Assembly: GCF_033568475.1 (NCBI RefSeq)
Contig: NC_133120.1
Span: 52,005,499-52,069,498 of the forward strand
Direction of reading: 5' to 3'
DNA length: 64,000 nucleotides
Origin: Henckelia pumila
Taxonomy: Eukaryota > Streptophyta > Magnoliopsida > Lamiales > Gesneriaceae
Shown here: positions 10,350 to 21,102 of the stretch, piece after piece
Layout: every line of letters begins with the position of its first letter
Numbering within the stretch: the stretch's first letter is position 1
Program-made: the position numbers and the translations under genes
Notes under the pieces: model-generated
Database searches by the model: none
Seen by the model: only the letters and a program-made list of their open reading frames with translations
What the model was told of the DNA's origin: nothing

Positions 10350-13300
10350 TGTTAGAGTAGGTGCCCGTCGAGCCAATGTGTTGGCCGATGGTCCTAAAGA
10401 GAACACTTGTATGACAATATTTATTTTAATAATATTTGACATTATTTAATTTGGCACATCTTTATCTTTATACCCATGCAAGATGCATAGATAAAGCCCT
10501 TGAATATACAAATAGTAGAAAGAATATGAGATGGTCATGTGATTGTTGGAAAACTGGCGGTCAGATCAATCACGATTGATACCCGGTGCAGCGGAAGTTT
10601 AAAATTTTCTCATGGAACGATTCCATGGTGTGGGTATCAACCATTCAATGATTAAATTATTGTGTGTGTAAAATTTAAATAACAATTAAATAAATTTTAC
10701 CTCAAATCTCGCAACGAGATTAATGGACACCAACAGAACAATTCTGCTCTTGTTGTCTCTCCCTGGAACCGATGAACTCCTTCAATCAGGTCCACGAACA
10801 GAGGTTTAATCCCTCTGATAGATTGCACTAGAAAATCTATCAGAAGTTTCTGCGAAGAGAATACACGAATTTGATTCGTTATTCCTTACTGCAATTCAAA
10901 ATCACAGACCGGAATTTCTCGGGCAGAGCAAAAAGGGGACGGCCGAAAATTCTTTGAGAGAGAGGGTAGGGTTTTCGAAAATTGCTCTCAAAAATAATGA
11001 CCTGTTGTGTCTAATTTCTGTACTGAAATAACTTATTTATAATGCAGGCCACTAACACCTTAGGGCCCATTAGTCATAAGCTGGGGCCTGACAAGCAAAG
11101 CCCACTCGTTCAGAAATTAATATAAAATTCATCGTGACTCCGATTGATGAAACGATTTCACCAATGTGCACAGAAACCATTTCTGCACGTTTTAAAGTCA
11201 AAATAAATTTTCCTGAATCCGAATTCAGTGGTTTCCAAAAATGTCCATCCCTATGTCATTTTAGGAAATCCTACTCCCTTACTCTTATTTAAGAAGTCCA
11301 ACTCCTTAGTTCATTAAATTTAACTCTTTAAATTTAACTATCTCAACGGGGATTAAAACTCCATTACACTGTGTGACCCTCAATGGTTCAGGGATACAGC
11401 TAGCCGTGGGCTCACAACTCCTTGTGACTCGGAACAACACTTTCCGACTTGCCCAACGAATCATGGTAAAGCGCCTAGCAACATCGCCCCATGATTCCCT
11501 AGGTATCACTGATAGTGCCTACAAGAACCAGTAGATTTTGGTTAGCGTACAGTACGGTCCCTTCATCCATATATCCCGATCGAATCAACAACCATTGGTA
11601 TATCGAGAGTCGCTCAAGATTCGATAACTATGCAATGCATCTTGAAGATCAAATTAGTGACATCGCATGTGCTACTAAGAAACCATTTCTTAAATCACAT
11701 CAAGTACTCTGGCCAGAGATTTGTCACACTAATATCTCCTCAGATCGCATAGGATATCCACACTCGCAAGTATGTGGTGAATCCTTGACAACAATGCATT
11801 GACTCCTATATGTGTCGTAACTGTACCCAATCTCGACACCTGATGACCCCCTCAGAGTCGGTAAACGAGTCAAAGCACAGTACTAGCATATAGAGTCTCC
11901 ATGATGTTTCAAGTCGTAAGGACTAATGGTGTACAACCAAAACCGCGGACTTTATCCACTCGATAAGTGATAACCACTTGGAAAGTCCGGATAGGGTAGT
12001 TCGATTATTCATCCTATGAATATCCATTTGCATGCTTCGAACATCTCCATGTTCCCTACCAATGAAACGTGGTACTCCGCATCGCAAATGCTAGTCTCAA
12101 ACTCGAGCGATCCTTATCCTTATTATCGGACGGCTCAATCGACTAGGAACGGTTTTAGAATATACAGTGACTATAAGATGTATTTCATGATAGACATCTC
12201 CATGTTCTACCACATCTTACATACACTATAGTATATTCAAGGTCTTTATCAAAACAACAATAGTATATCACAATATAACAATATGAAGTAATGTAAAGTC
12301 ATTGCCATAAAAGTGTAAATAATATTAAACAAAAGATTGTTTATACAAAGAGTCAACAAAGCCCATAGCCACACAGTTGGCTCACTGGGCACCCACTCTT
12401 ACAGTGATGACTATCATGAAACTCATATTTGGAATATTGTATATTCTAAACTGTTCCTAGTCGATTCAGCCGCCATAAAGAAGGATAAAGGCCGCTCGAG
12501 CTTGAGACTAGTATTTGCGATGTGAGTACCATGTTTCATTGGTAGGGGACATGGAGATGTTCAAGCATGCAAATAGGTGCTCCTTGTAGAGTGCACTGAA
12601 CAACCCTCCCTAAAGGATTTTTCAAGTGGTTCTCACTTATCGAGTGGAGAAGTCCTAGTTTATGGTTGTACACCATTAGTCCTTATAACCCGGGACAACA
12701 TGGAGACTCTATATGCTAGTGCTTCACTTTGACTTGTTTACCGACTCATCTGGGGTCATCAGGTGGCAATGTTGGGTGTTGTGACGAAACATATAGGAGT
12801 CAATGCATTGTAGTCGGGGATTCACCGCTTACCTACGGGTATGGATATCCTATGTTATATCATGCATACGTAGCTTGAAATCTCTGATCAGAGTAAGTGG
12901 TAATTAAGAAAGGAGTTTCTTGAATTACACTTTCGACGCAACTACGGCATGACACATAGTTATCGATTCAATGACAACTCTCGATAAACCAATGGTTGTC
13001 GAATCGGTCGGGATATATGAGTTGAAGGGACCGTACTGTACGCTAACCATAATTGATTGGTTCTTGCAGGCACTATCATTTGATACCTAGGGAGTCATGT
13101 AAGCAATGCTGCTAGATGTTTACATGACTGGTTGGGTACTATCAGGCTTGAGTTTTCTGACGTTCTTATTATCAATGTGTTGATTAATAAGAATGGAGCT
13201 ATATAGGGTATGCTCATATAAGGGACTTGTTGATCCCGAATCACATGGAGATGTGAACCCACTGCTAGTTGTATCAGTGAACCATTGAGGGTCACACAAG

Positions 13301-14391
13301 TACTAGCTTTCTAGATCCCGTTGAGATTAAAATTAGTTCATTGTGTTGAACAACTTATAAAGGAGTTTATAAGTAAAATAAATTAGAAGTTTGACTTCTA
13401 AATTGGAGAATGAATGGAATAAGTAACTTTTAATTTGTGAATGTGTTCCAAGATTAAAAGTTGACTTAAAATAATTAGTTTATGAAAATGGTGATTTTCT
13501 AAACTATTATTTTGAACTTAGTTAATTAATTCAAGTGTTGAATTAATTTAACACTAGTAGACATTTTAATGTACAAATAATTAGATTAATTCAAGTGTTG
13601 AATTAATTAAATACTATTGAGTCTAGTAGAGCTCAAATTAATATAGTGTTGTATAATTATTGATACTAGTGGACTTGAAAGGGTTCAAGTTAAATTTAAT
13701 TAATTGATTAAACTTAAATGGTTTTAGGTTTAATAATTAATTAAAAATAAGTTCAAATGACATTTGAATATATATATTTATATATGTATATATATATAGG
13801 CGTGTATATATATATATATATATATGTGTGTGTATGGAATTTGAAGGGTTGAAAGATGGTTTGCAATTTTCCATGCATGTCTTGCAATTTTCCATGCATG
13901 GCTTAATTGTACTCATTAATCCCTCTTCTTTAATATATTATTTTGAATAATATATACACACACACAATCCACTCCAAAAATAACTTGAAGTGGCCGAACA
14001 CTCTCCAATTTTTTCTCCAAGTTTTCTTTCAATTTTTGTGGAAGAAGAAAAGAAAAATCTCAATGCAAAATTCTCTAAATATTCTAGTGCATATTTAGAG
14101 CGGATTTAGATCGTCTAGTCGTGGACCTAATTCGGAGGCTCAAAGTGTTGAATCCATTTTGAGCAAGGAGTGCTCTTGGAAGCTTGTAAATTGAGTCTAC
14201 CCTTTTCAAGAGCCTAGTTTTTTATCAACTTGGTTGGAGCCATAAATCAATCTTTGAGATTGATAGGTAAAATTCTAAACACCCTATGGTTGTTTGAATT
14301 TTTGAATACTACACAAGTGCTCGGATTTCTTTTATTAAAAAATTTTATATTTCCGCTGCGTTTCCGGGCACGAGTTAACCGATCCCCTTCA
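10350..14391 (+). repeat. 3' LTR of copia-1, split by a solo LTR
   Basis: Sequence 10350-10543 and 12409-14391 matches the 5' LTR from end to end. The missing colinearity is explained by the solo LTR at 10544-12403 and the duplicated GTGAT. The element keeps TG...CA ends and the flanking CCAAT. Confidence 0.95.
10544..12403 (-). mobile_element. Solo LTR of the copia F family, inserted antisense into the copia-1 3' LTR
   Basis: This 1860-bp segment starts TGTTGGAAAACTGG and ends CACTCTTACA. It is flanked by GTGAT (10539-10543 and 12404-12408). It aligns along its whole length with the two LTRs of copia F (39568-41417 and 47191-49041), but no primer site, polypurine tract or coding sequence adjoins it. 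It is therefore the product of LTR-LTR recombination. By the coding direction of copia F, it reads on the minus strand. Confidence 0.93.
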
Positions 14392-14396
14392 CCAAT

Positions 14397-16190
14397 TCTA
14401 TCTATTCTTTCATGTATTGGTGATTTTACAGTTTATTGTGATGCTTCTCATAGAGGATTGGGATGTGTTCTTATGCAGAGAAAGCACATGATAGCTTATG
14501 AATCGAGGCAGCTGAATTCGCATGAGAATCGATATCATGTTCACGATCTTGAACTTGCAGCTATCATTTTTGCTTTGAAGATCTGGTTTCACTATCTTTA
14601 TGGTGAGACTTTTGAAATCTTCTCAGATCATAAAATCTTGAAGTATTTGTTTTTGCAGTCTGAATTGAATATGAGTTGGAGAAGATGGTTAGATCTGCTG
14701 AAGGACTTTGACTGTGAAATCAAGTATTACCCGGGGAAATCGAATGCAGCCGCGGATGCCTTGAGCCGAAAGATTTGTTCTCTATCTTTATCTACTGTTG
14801 GTGTCTTTCATTTGTTCGATGATTGCTATACTTCTGTTTTAGAGTTTGAAATAGATAGGATATCTATCAGTGTTTTTTCTATTCAAGCCAAACCAAAGTT
14901 GTTTGTGAAGATCAAAGAGGCACAGAAATCTGATCCGAGTATTCATAGTTCGATAGAGAAAGTAAGATCTAGACATCAGTCTGAATTTCAGGTCAGTGAT
15001 GATGCTTTATTTGTGAATAATAGTATTTTTGTGCTCGATGTTTGTGAGTTGAGACGGCGAATCTTGCAAGAGGCACATTGCAGTTGATTCAGAATTCATC
15101 AAGGTGGTCGAAAGATGTACAACGATTTGAGAAATAAGTTCTGGTTGAAGAAGATGAAGAGCGATGTTACGAGGTATGTATCCCGATGTTTGAACTATCA
15201 ACAGGTGAAAGCAGAGAGAAAATGACCCAGTGGTCTGCTGCATAGTTTATATGTTCCTGAATGGAATTGGGATCATATTTCGATAGATTTCGTCACGAAA
15301 CTAACACAATCAGTCCGATTGACCGATTGATGAAATCTACCTGCTTTATCCCGTACAGGATGACGTATTGACATGATCGAATGGCCGATATCTATGTCAG
15401 AGATGCTGTGAGATTGAATGGTGTGCCGAAGTCTATCATTTCAGACCGAGATCCTTGGTTTACTTCTCACTTTTGGCACAGTCTTCAAGAGGCACTTGGT
15501 ACTTGATTGCATCTGAGTACAGTATATCATCCTCAGACCGACGGGCAGTCAGAATGGACGATTCAGACTTTAGAGGATATGTTGCGAGCCGTAGTGCTAG
15601 ACTTTGGCATTAGTTGGCAACATTATTTACCTCTTGTTGAGTTTTCATACAACAAAAACTATTAGAAGTAGGCCTCTGTTCTTTGATCAGGGAGACCGAG
15701 TATTTCTGAAGATTTCTCCTTTTAGAGGCACCGTCAGATTTGGGAAGATAGGGAATTTGTCTTCGAGATTCATCGGACCGTATGAGATTCTTGGGAAGTT
15801 AGGCGATCTTGCCTACAGACTTGCACTTCCTCCATCTCTTGCTGGTATTCAAGATGTCTTTCATGTCTCTATGTTGTGGAAATACCACCCAGATCCTTCT
15901 CATGTTCTTCAGCTTGGCGAAGCCGAGTTTGACGAGATGTTGAGCTACTTCGAACGACTGATTTAGATTCTTGACCAAAAGAGAAACAACTTAGAAGCAA
16001 GTCAATCCAGTTAGTGAAAATGCAATAGAGCCGATACGGATTTGAGGAAGCGACTTGGGAGTCAGAGCACGTTTTGAGACAGCGATTTCCAGATTTATTC
16101 TGTGAGGTGAATTCTTATTGCGGTCTTTGTTCTATCTCTTATCTTATGTGATCGATTCGTGTGCGATTTCGAGGACGAAATCAGTTCTTA
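14397..16190 (+). pseudogene. Gypsy C: broken RNase H, integrase and C-terminal region, right half
   Basis: Coding similarity resumes exactly after the second CCAAT. RNase H is clear (YCDASHRGLGCVLMQ, then YASRQL-like YESRQLNSHE, DHKILKYLF, then the ADALSRK end). The integrase zinc region follows near 15060-15210, with in-frame stops and tyrosine in place of one metal-binding cysteine (CLNYQQ). The catalytic core is fragmented: [10 protein letters not shown] at about 15440 keeps its aspartate, but the neighbouring frame is broken by several indels and stops. The stretch 15700-15960 is intact and has the IGPYEILGKLGDLAYRLALP and DVFHVSML blocks of the integrase C-terminal domain. A chromodomain-like end (EEATWES) follows in another frame near 16045. 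This fits a degraded Del/Tekay-type chromovirus. Confidence 0.9.
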
Positions 16191-16202
16191 GAGGGGAAGA
16201 AT

Positions 16203-18250
16203 TGTAAAGCCCCAAAATTATCTTATCAATATTATTATTGATATTCTAAGATTATGGAATTTGATGGTTGAATTGATATTTGATTAGGGATTGATTTGAA
16301 AATTTTGAAGAATCCAGGGACTAAAGTGCAATTTCTTCATTTTGACTTGGTATTTATATATATATATATATATATATATACATAGATGAGTAGGCGTGTC
16401 TTCTTCTCCTCACCTTCTCCTCCATGTCTCATCCTCCATTTTTGCTCCCAAACGTGATTTTGAGCTTTTGGATTTCCGATTTTGCACGATTCGTCCGATA
16501 GAAATTCAATATGAAGGTATATTTGCAGTCACATTTGCGAGTCCTTCGTTCTACCATAAGTTTTTATTTGATCCATTGTAATTCAATTTTTGGATGTCGA
16601 TAGAATTGATTTCAATTGGATATGTTGTTCTTGAGCTAGCATAGTTTTTATATTCGAAGACGGATCGAGAAAAGAACGACGTTCGGATTTGTTATGAAAT
16701 TTTTAGGGATTTTCAAAAATGGGGCTTTTGATTATTGTTGGTATTTGGGTTGTTTTGATGATTTGATGAAGATATGAGGTATATTTGATTGATATGCTGA
16801 GTTTGTTGATTTTCGGTTGGTCGTTTATTAGCCGTTATGCCGCCGGTTTGAGAATTAGGGAATTTTTGGGGTCAATGGTTTGAGTTGTTATTGATTGGAG
16901 TTGATTAATTGATCTTGAGTCCTTTTACATCTCCGTGCAGATTTGTTTGAAGACGAGTGGAGTTCAATGTTCGTACAATTTGAATCGTCGAAGAATTGAT
17001 CGAGATTGGTAACGAGAGTTTATCTTATTCGTTGAATTGATATTGAATGGTTTTTGATTAAATTTCTTGTTATTGTAGCTTGTCTGGATTGGGATTCTTT
17101 GATCAAATAAAAGGTATAAGCTAACATCGATCGAAAAGGGATATAATACTTGAGTTAGATACGATACTCGAGTTCCCTAAATCACATACTTGCATGATTA
17201 CTTGTTTTGATTGAAAAATTGAACATGTTGATTGATTACATATTTTTATTTGAATTACTTGAATTATCCTTAAATGTATTAAAATTTTGATATGCATTCA
17301 TCTTGAGCCAAATCATTTGATTTCTTTTCGAATTAGACGATTTGGGGACTATAATTGAGTGCATGGGTTGTTGATGTCTCCCAGAGTCTGAATACTCCTT
17401 ATAGTTGCTCCAAAGTCTAGAGGATTAAGATATACCTCATCCACATCGATCGGGTGAGTCGGTGAGTTGTTGTTATATCTTATCCTTGGGATCCTAACCG
17501 AAGAACCGAATTCTCCTACGATTATCCGATTAGATAATCCTGAATTTTAAAGACATGCATTTCATTCTATTTATATTTGAACTATGTTGAGGTTATATCA
17601 TGTTGTTGATATATTACTTGATATTGCATGTTATGTTGCTTTTATTGGGAATATTATTCTCACCGGATTTATCCGGCTGTTGTATTATTTTTGTATGTGT
17701 ATTTGTAATAGGGGGGGCAGGAGCTGGTCAGAGGCATCTTGATTAGCTCTGTAATGAATGATAGATGTGAGGCGTCGGTTTAGAAGTTGAATGACATGTT
17801 GAACTCGTTTATATTTTGAAGCATGTATAGAAATTGTTCTTGCTTTGAACCGTGTTGAACTTTGATAATTAGCGAAATTGTTGTATTTCGACTCTTTTGA
17901 ATGTTATTTGGACTTCGTGTGATTTTAGGATTTGATTGTTGTTTCGAGAGGGCTTTTTCCAGATTTTGAGCCTTGTTAGAAGAATTTTTGTAGTAGAGCA
18001 CGGACCGTGTGCATACCTCCGTGCCTGGGTCCGTGTGCCCTCTGTTTTGGAGCCGATTTTTGGGGAAAAAATAGTAGTGCACGGACCCCGTGCATACCTC
18101 CGTGCTTGGGTCCATGTGCTCTTGGGTTTGAGCATATTTGTATGCACGAGGCCCGTGCATATTTTTAAAAAAAAGATTATTTTCTTGGCTTATTATTTGC
18201 TTATTGAATGATTTGTTTTACATTAGATGATTAGAACCGAGGTCCTCACA
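16203..18250 (+). repeat. 3' LTR of gypsy C (2048 bp)
   Basis: Starts TGTAAAGCCCC, directly after the purine-rich AGAGGGGAAGAAT, and ends GGTCCTCACA. A relative in reverse orientation (25249-27261) shares both ends and length. It contains an AT-dinucleotide run near 16358-16380 and, near its right end, a GC-rich block of GCACGGACC/CCGTGC repeats (about 17998-18160). No 5' LTR partner is present. No gene is supported inside. Confidence 0.9.
17998..18160 (+). repeat. GC-rich repeat cassette near the gypsy C LTR end
   Basis: Two to three copies of a unit built from GCACGGACC, CGTGCATACCTCCGTGC and TGGGTCC stand out from AT-rich surroundings; starts near 17998, 18079 and 18143. The segment is self-complementary (GCACGG/CCGTGC). 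The equivalent place in the related LTR at 25249-27261 holds a different GC-rich palindromic block. Open frames on both strands here are translations of the repeat. Confidence 0.65.
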
Positions 18251-18584
18251 ACGTCGCCCTACCTTTCTAACATCAATCAAAAACAGACATTGGGACTTTT
18301 GTTAACCGTCATTCCTTACATTTATGACTTATTCTACATACATTGACCGCTCAAATTCTATTTTCTTTAAGCGCGCAGATTCAAATTCAGTTTCTAATTC
18401 AAATTCAAATTTCAAAATTCAAATCTATTAAATACAAATCAAGAGATTCTTTGTACCTAACACAAACATATATATTCTTGAGAACTCCAAGCGTTGTTAT
18501 AATTACTGTCTTGTGTTTTTATTTTCACTTACGAACCCTAATGGTGCTATCTCAAGTGTTTTTTCATTTCAGCAAAACTCAAAG
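18251..18584 (+). other. Spacer before the lineage-specific pseudogene
   Basis: This AT-rich stretch includes a run of ATTCAAATT repeats (18390-18430). A T-rich tract ending TTTCATTTCAG (18563-18571) could be a splice acceptor for the following start codon. No confident promoter or gene was found. Confidence 0.4.
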
Positions 18585-21102
18585 ATGTCGATCCAAAAGA
18601 CGTGTTTAGGTATTAACTTTGACGAGATCTACTCCGTCACTAATCCCAAAATCTCAGAGCTTTTCCACATTCTTGAAGCTTTAGGACTTCGCAAATTTCT
18701 TGGCTCTTGTTCTACCGTCAACTACACTTTGGTCAAGGAATCCTTTTACTCAGCACAACTCAATCATGGAAGCATCACCTGCATCATCCAGGATCGATGC
18801 ATTGAGTTCAATCAACCGTTCTTTGGGGAAACATTCAAGCTTCCCATCATAGGTTTGACAAAATGCGCCGATCTACCTGATGGAAATGCTACTCATTGGG
18901 CAGCCCAGTTCACTTTGGATGGTGCACCCATCAAATTCAATGGACTCAAGCAAAGCTTAAAACCAGCATTTCTCCTTCAAGACAACATAGTGGCCAAATC
19001 GCTTCTCGTCAAGGCAGGTTCTTATGAAAATATTACTCTTGAAAAATTTCAGTATATGGCCTCTATTGCCTCTCAGTTGAACTTTAACTAGTCATCCATT
19101 TTATACTCCACACATTGTGAGATGACTAGATGCAAAGGCCAATCCGAAGGATTCGCACTAAAAATATGTCACATACTTGAAATACTTGGTGTTGACTCGT
19201 CTGCATTTGAGCCAATGCACGTTTCAAAATGGCTCAATGCAGTTACTATTCCTGTGTTCTTACAAAATAACAAAGTTACAGCAGATCAATTGCGAGTCAT
19301 TAAGCAGGAAATCGAAGCTGAACACCAAATGGCTACTGCTGGTACACTAATCCTTCAAAGGAAGCGTTCTAGAACTAGTAGACGCATTGTGCATATTGAT
19401 TCCGATGAAGCCAAGGATGATATTGATAATGCTCTATTGGTTCAAGTTTTTGGCAGCCGTTCCCCTTCTCCAAAGAAGAAAAAGGCTCCTAAGCTACCTC
19501 AACCGAAGCCCAAGAAATTAAAGCTTTTGTCAACCGTCAAAACTCCAACTTCTCAAATCAAAGCTTCATCCATAGAGGTTTTAGCATCATCAGCACTGGT
19601 CATCTATTCATCAGATGATGTACCTACTTCATTCAGTGAATTTCCAACATCATCATCGCTCAAGTACTATCATCTTTAAAGTTGATACCTGCACCGACTG
19701 ATAGTACTATAGTTACAATTGCACCAATTTCATCTTAGATGATTACAGACTCTACTCCATTGACTGACGAAGTGACCACTTGTACTGCTCCACAAGTCAG
19801 TTCATCTGTTAATTCGTCCAAAGGCATTACCATTACTGAGCCATGTACTCAAAATACTGGTAGCAAAACCATAACCGATCCTCTAGAAAAAGGCAATGGC
19901 ATTTGTATACCTCCATCTAAGGCGCCATCCGTTGCTAAAATGGAAGTATTGCTGATTATCTTTGGCATTCTCAAAGCAGTCCGATTTCGACTCAGAGAAT
20001 TTGATGAGTGGTTCACCTACCGAACTAAAATCTCATATTCTCAAATTCTTCATGACAAAAAGTTGGAATACTTAGCCAGATTTGAGGACAAGATTTTTGT
20101 TTTTACGGCTACTTCTCATCTTGAAACAGCTCTCAGCATATTCAAACTTTTTGATGTTCAAATTCGTGATAGTCTTGCCCGATATATTCTTTCATAAAGA
20201 GAACATAATTTCAAACCAATGAGCAAGACCGCCAATGATGATTGCGAAGTAATATTACGTCTCAAGCAATCATTCGATGTCACTGGTACATTTAAGAGTA
20301 AATATCAGTTGAAACATCACATACCTCAACCGTCCAACGAATACATTCAAATGTATCTTCAAGAAACTAAGGCAATGCTACCCATCATGGAATCTCACGA
20401 TGAATCTGATCAACATGACCTCATCTTCACAGCCAACGAACAAGATTTTATTTTAGCACAAGAAGATCTCCATTGTCCTACTCTACATTTGCCTCTACAT
20501 CCGAGGAACCAACGACAACATCCCATCTTGCAACTTTCAAATCTAGACCGACAGTTATGAACACAGGCGCTACTAATGATCCATTACCTGAAATTCCACT
20601 CACCTGTATTTCAGAAGTTCTTTAGTCTTTGTCTGATTTTGAAGTAGCTCAGCACATACCCTCTCTTCATGAGACTCAGTCCGCTGAATCGTCTTGGGAA
20701 ACAAATTTTGAAGAAAATCATCCTGCTGATCACACCATTCCCTCTAACCAGATTACCAAACAAGTTGAACCTCCATCTACATACAAGGTCATCTTGACAT
20801 AAACCGTTGCTAATGACACCAGATTATCTCCTGTCAAACCCACAATTTATACTCAAGAAATTATCAATCCTGCCTCAGGCATTGACGATATCAGTATAGC
20901 AGCCAAGCCTGCCTCAACTTCTCTAGTTGCCATGGTGTCGCCTAAATATGATTTGGAAATTATCATTGAAAATCTTCGCAATACTATGCAGAGTCTCATC
21001 CATCGCATTCAAGGCAAAGATGCTAGCATTGCAAGCTCTCGATCTGCTATTATGTCTCGCCTCAACGGACTATCCTCTGAAATCAGCAAATGTGATGCCT
21101 AG
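18585..21102 (+). pseudogene. Broken member of a lineage-specific 'putative plant transposon protein'-like family
   Basis: The likely start is ATG 18585. The first 170 codons have a FDEIYSV...ISELFHILEALGLRKFLG opening, a FGETFKLPIIGLT block and a DNIVAKSLLVKAGS block. I recall this pattern from a large, variously named protein family in Dorcoceras and relatives, similar to the plant-transposon-protein domain; function is unknown. A Lys/Pro/Ser-rich linker follows (SPSPKKKKAPKLPQPKPKK), then a REFDEWFTYRT segment and a C-terminal segment rich in regularly spaced hydrophobic residues (about 20932-21102). It is disabled by TAG at 19089-19091, a frameshift near 19660, stops near 19736 and 20195, and further shifts after 20560. 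Gypsy G inserted at 21091, so the apparent last residues already lie in its LTR. Confidence 0.6.

Larger units (their letters stand above)
2566..14391 (+). mobile_element. Copia-1: complete Ty1/copia retrotransposon (long LTRs), host to a nested solo LTR
   Basis: The element begins TGTTAGAG and ends CCCTTCA, flanked by the direct repeat CCAAT (2561-2565 and 14392-14396). In order it holds the 5' LTR (2566-4739), the tRNA-iMet primer site, a 1.6-kb leader, gag-pol in one frame with two stops, the polypurine tract, and the 3' LTR (10350-14391). After removing the nested insertion and one target copy, the 3' LTR is 2177 bp against 2174 bp for the 5' LTR. By eye the two differ at about twenty positions, roughly 1%, so the insertion is fairly recent. 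Polyprotein order (protease-integrase-RT-RNase H) is copia. Long LTRs suggest an Angela/Tork-type lineage, but that is inference. Confidence 0.95.

Noticed and set aside
14230..15087. 285-codon frame starting in the copia-1 LTR and continuing into RNase H
   Set aside because: The first 55 codons are LTR sequence joined to gypsy C by the insertion; they are not part of the RNase H protein.
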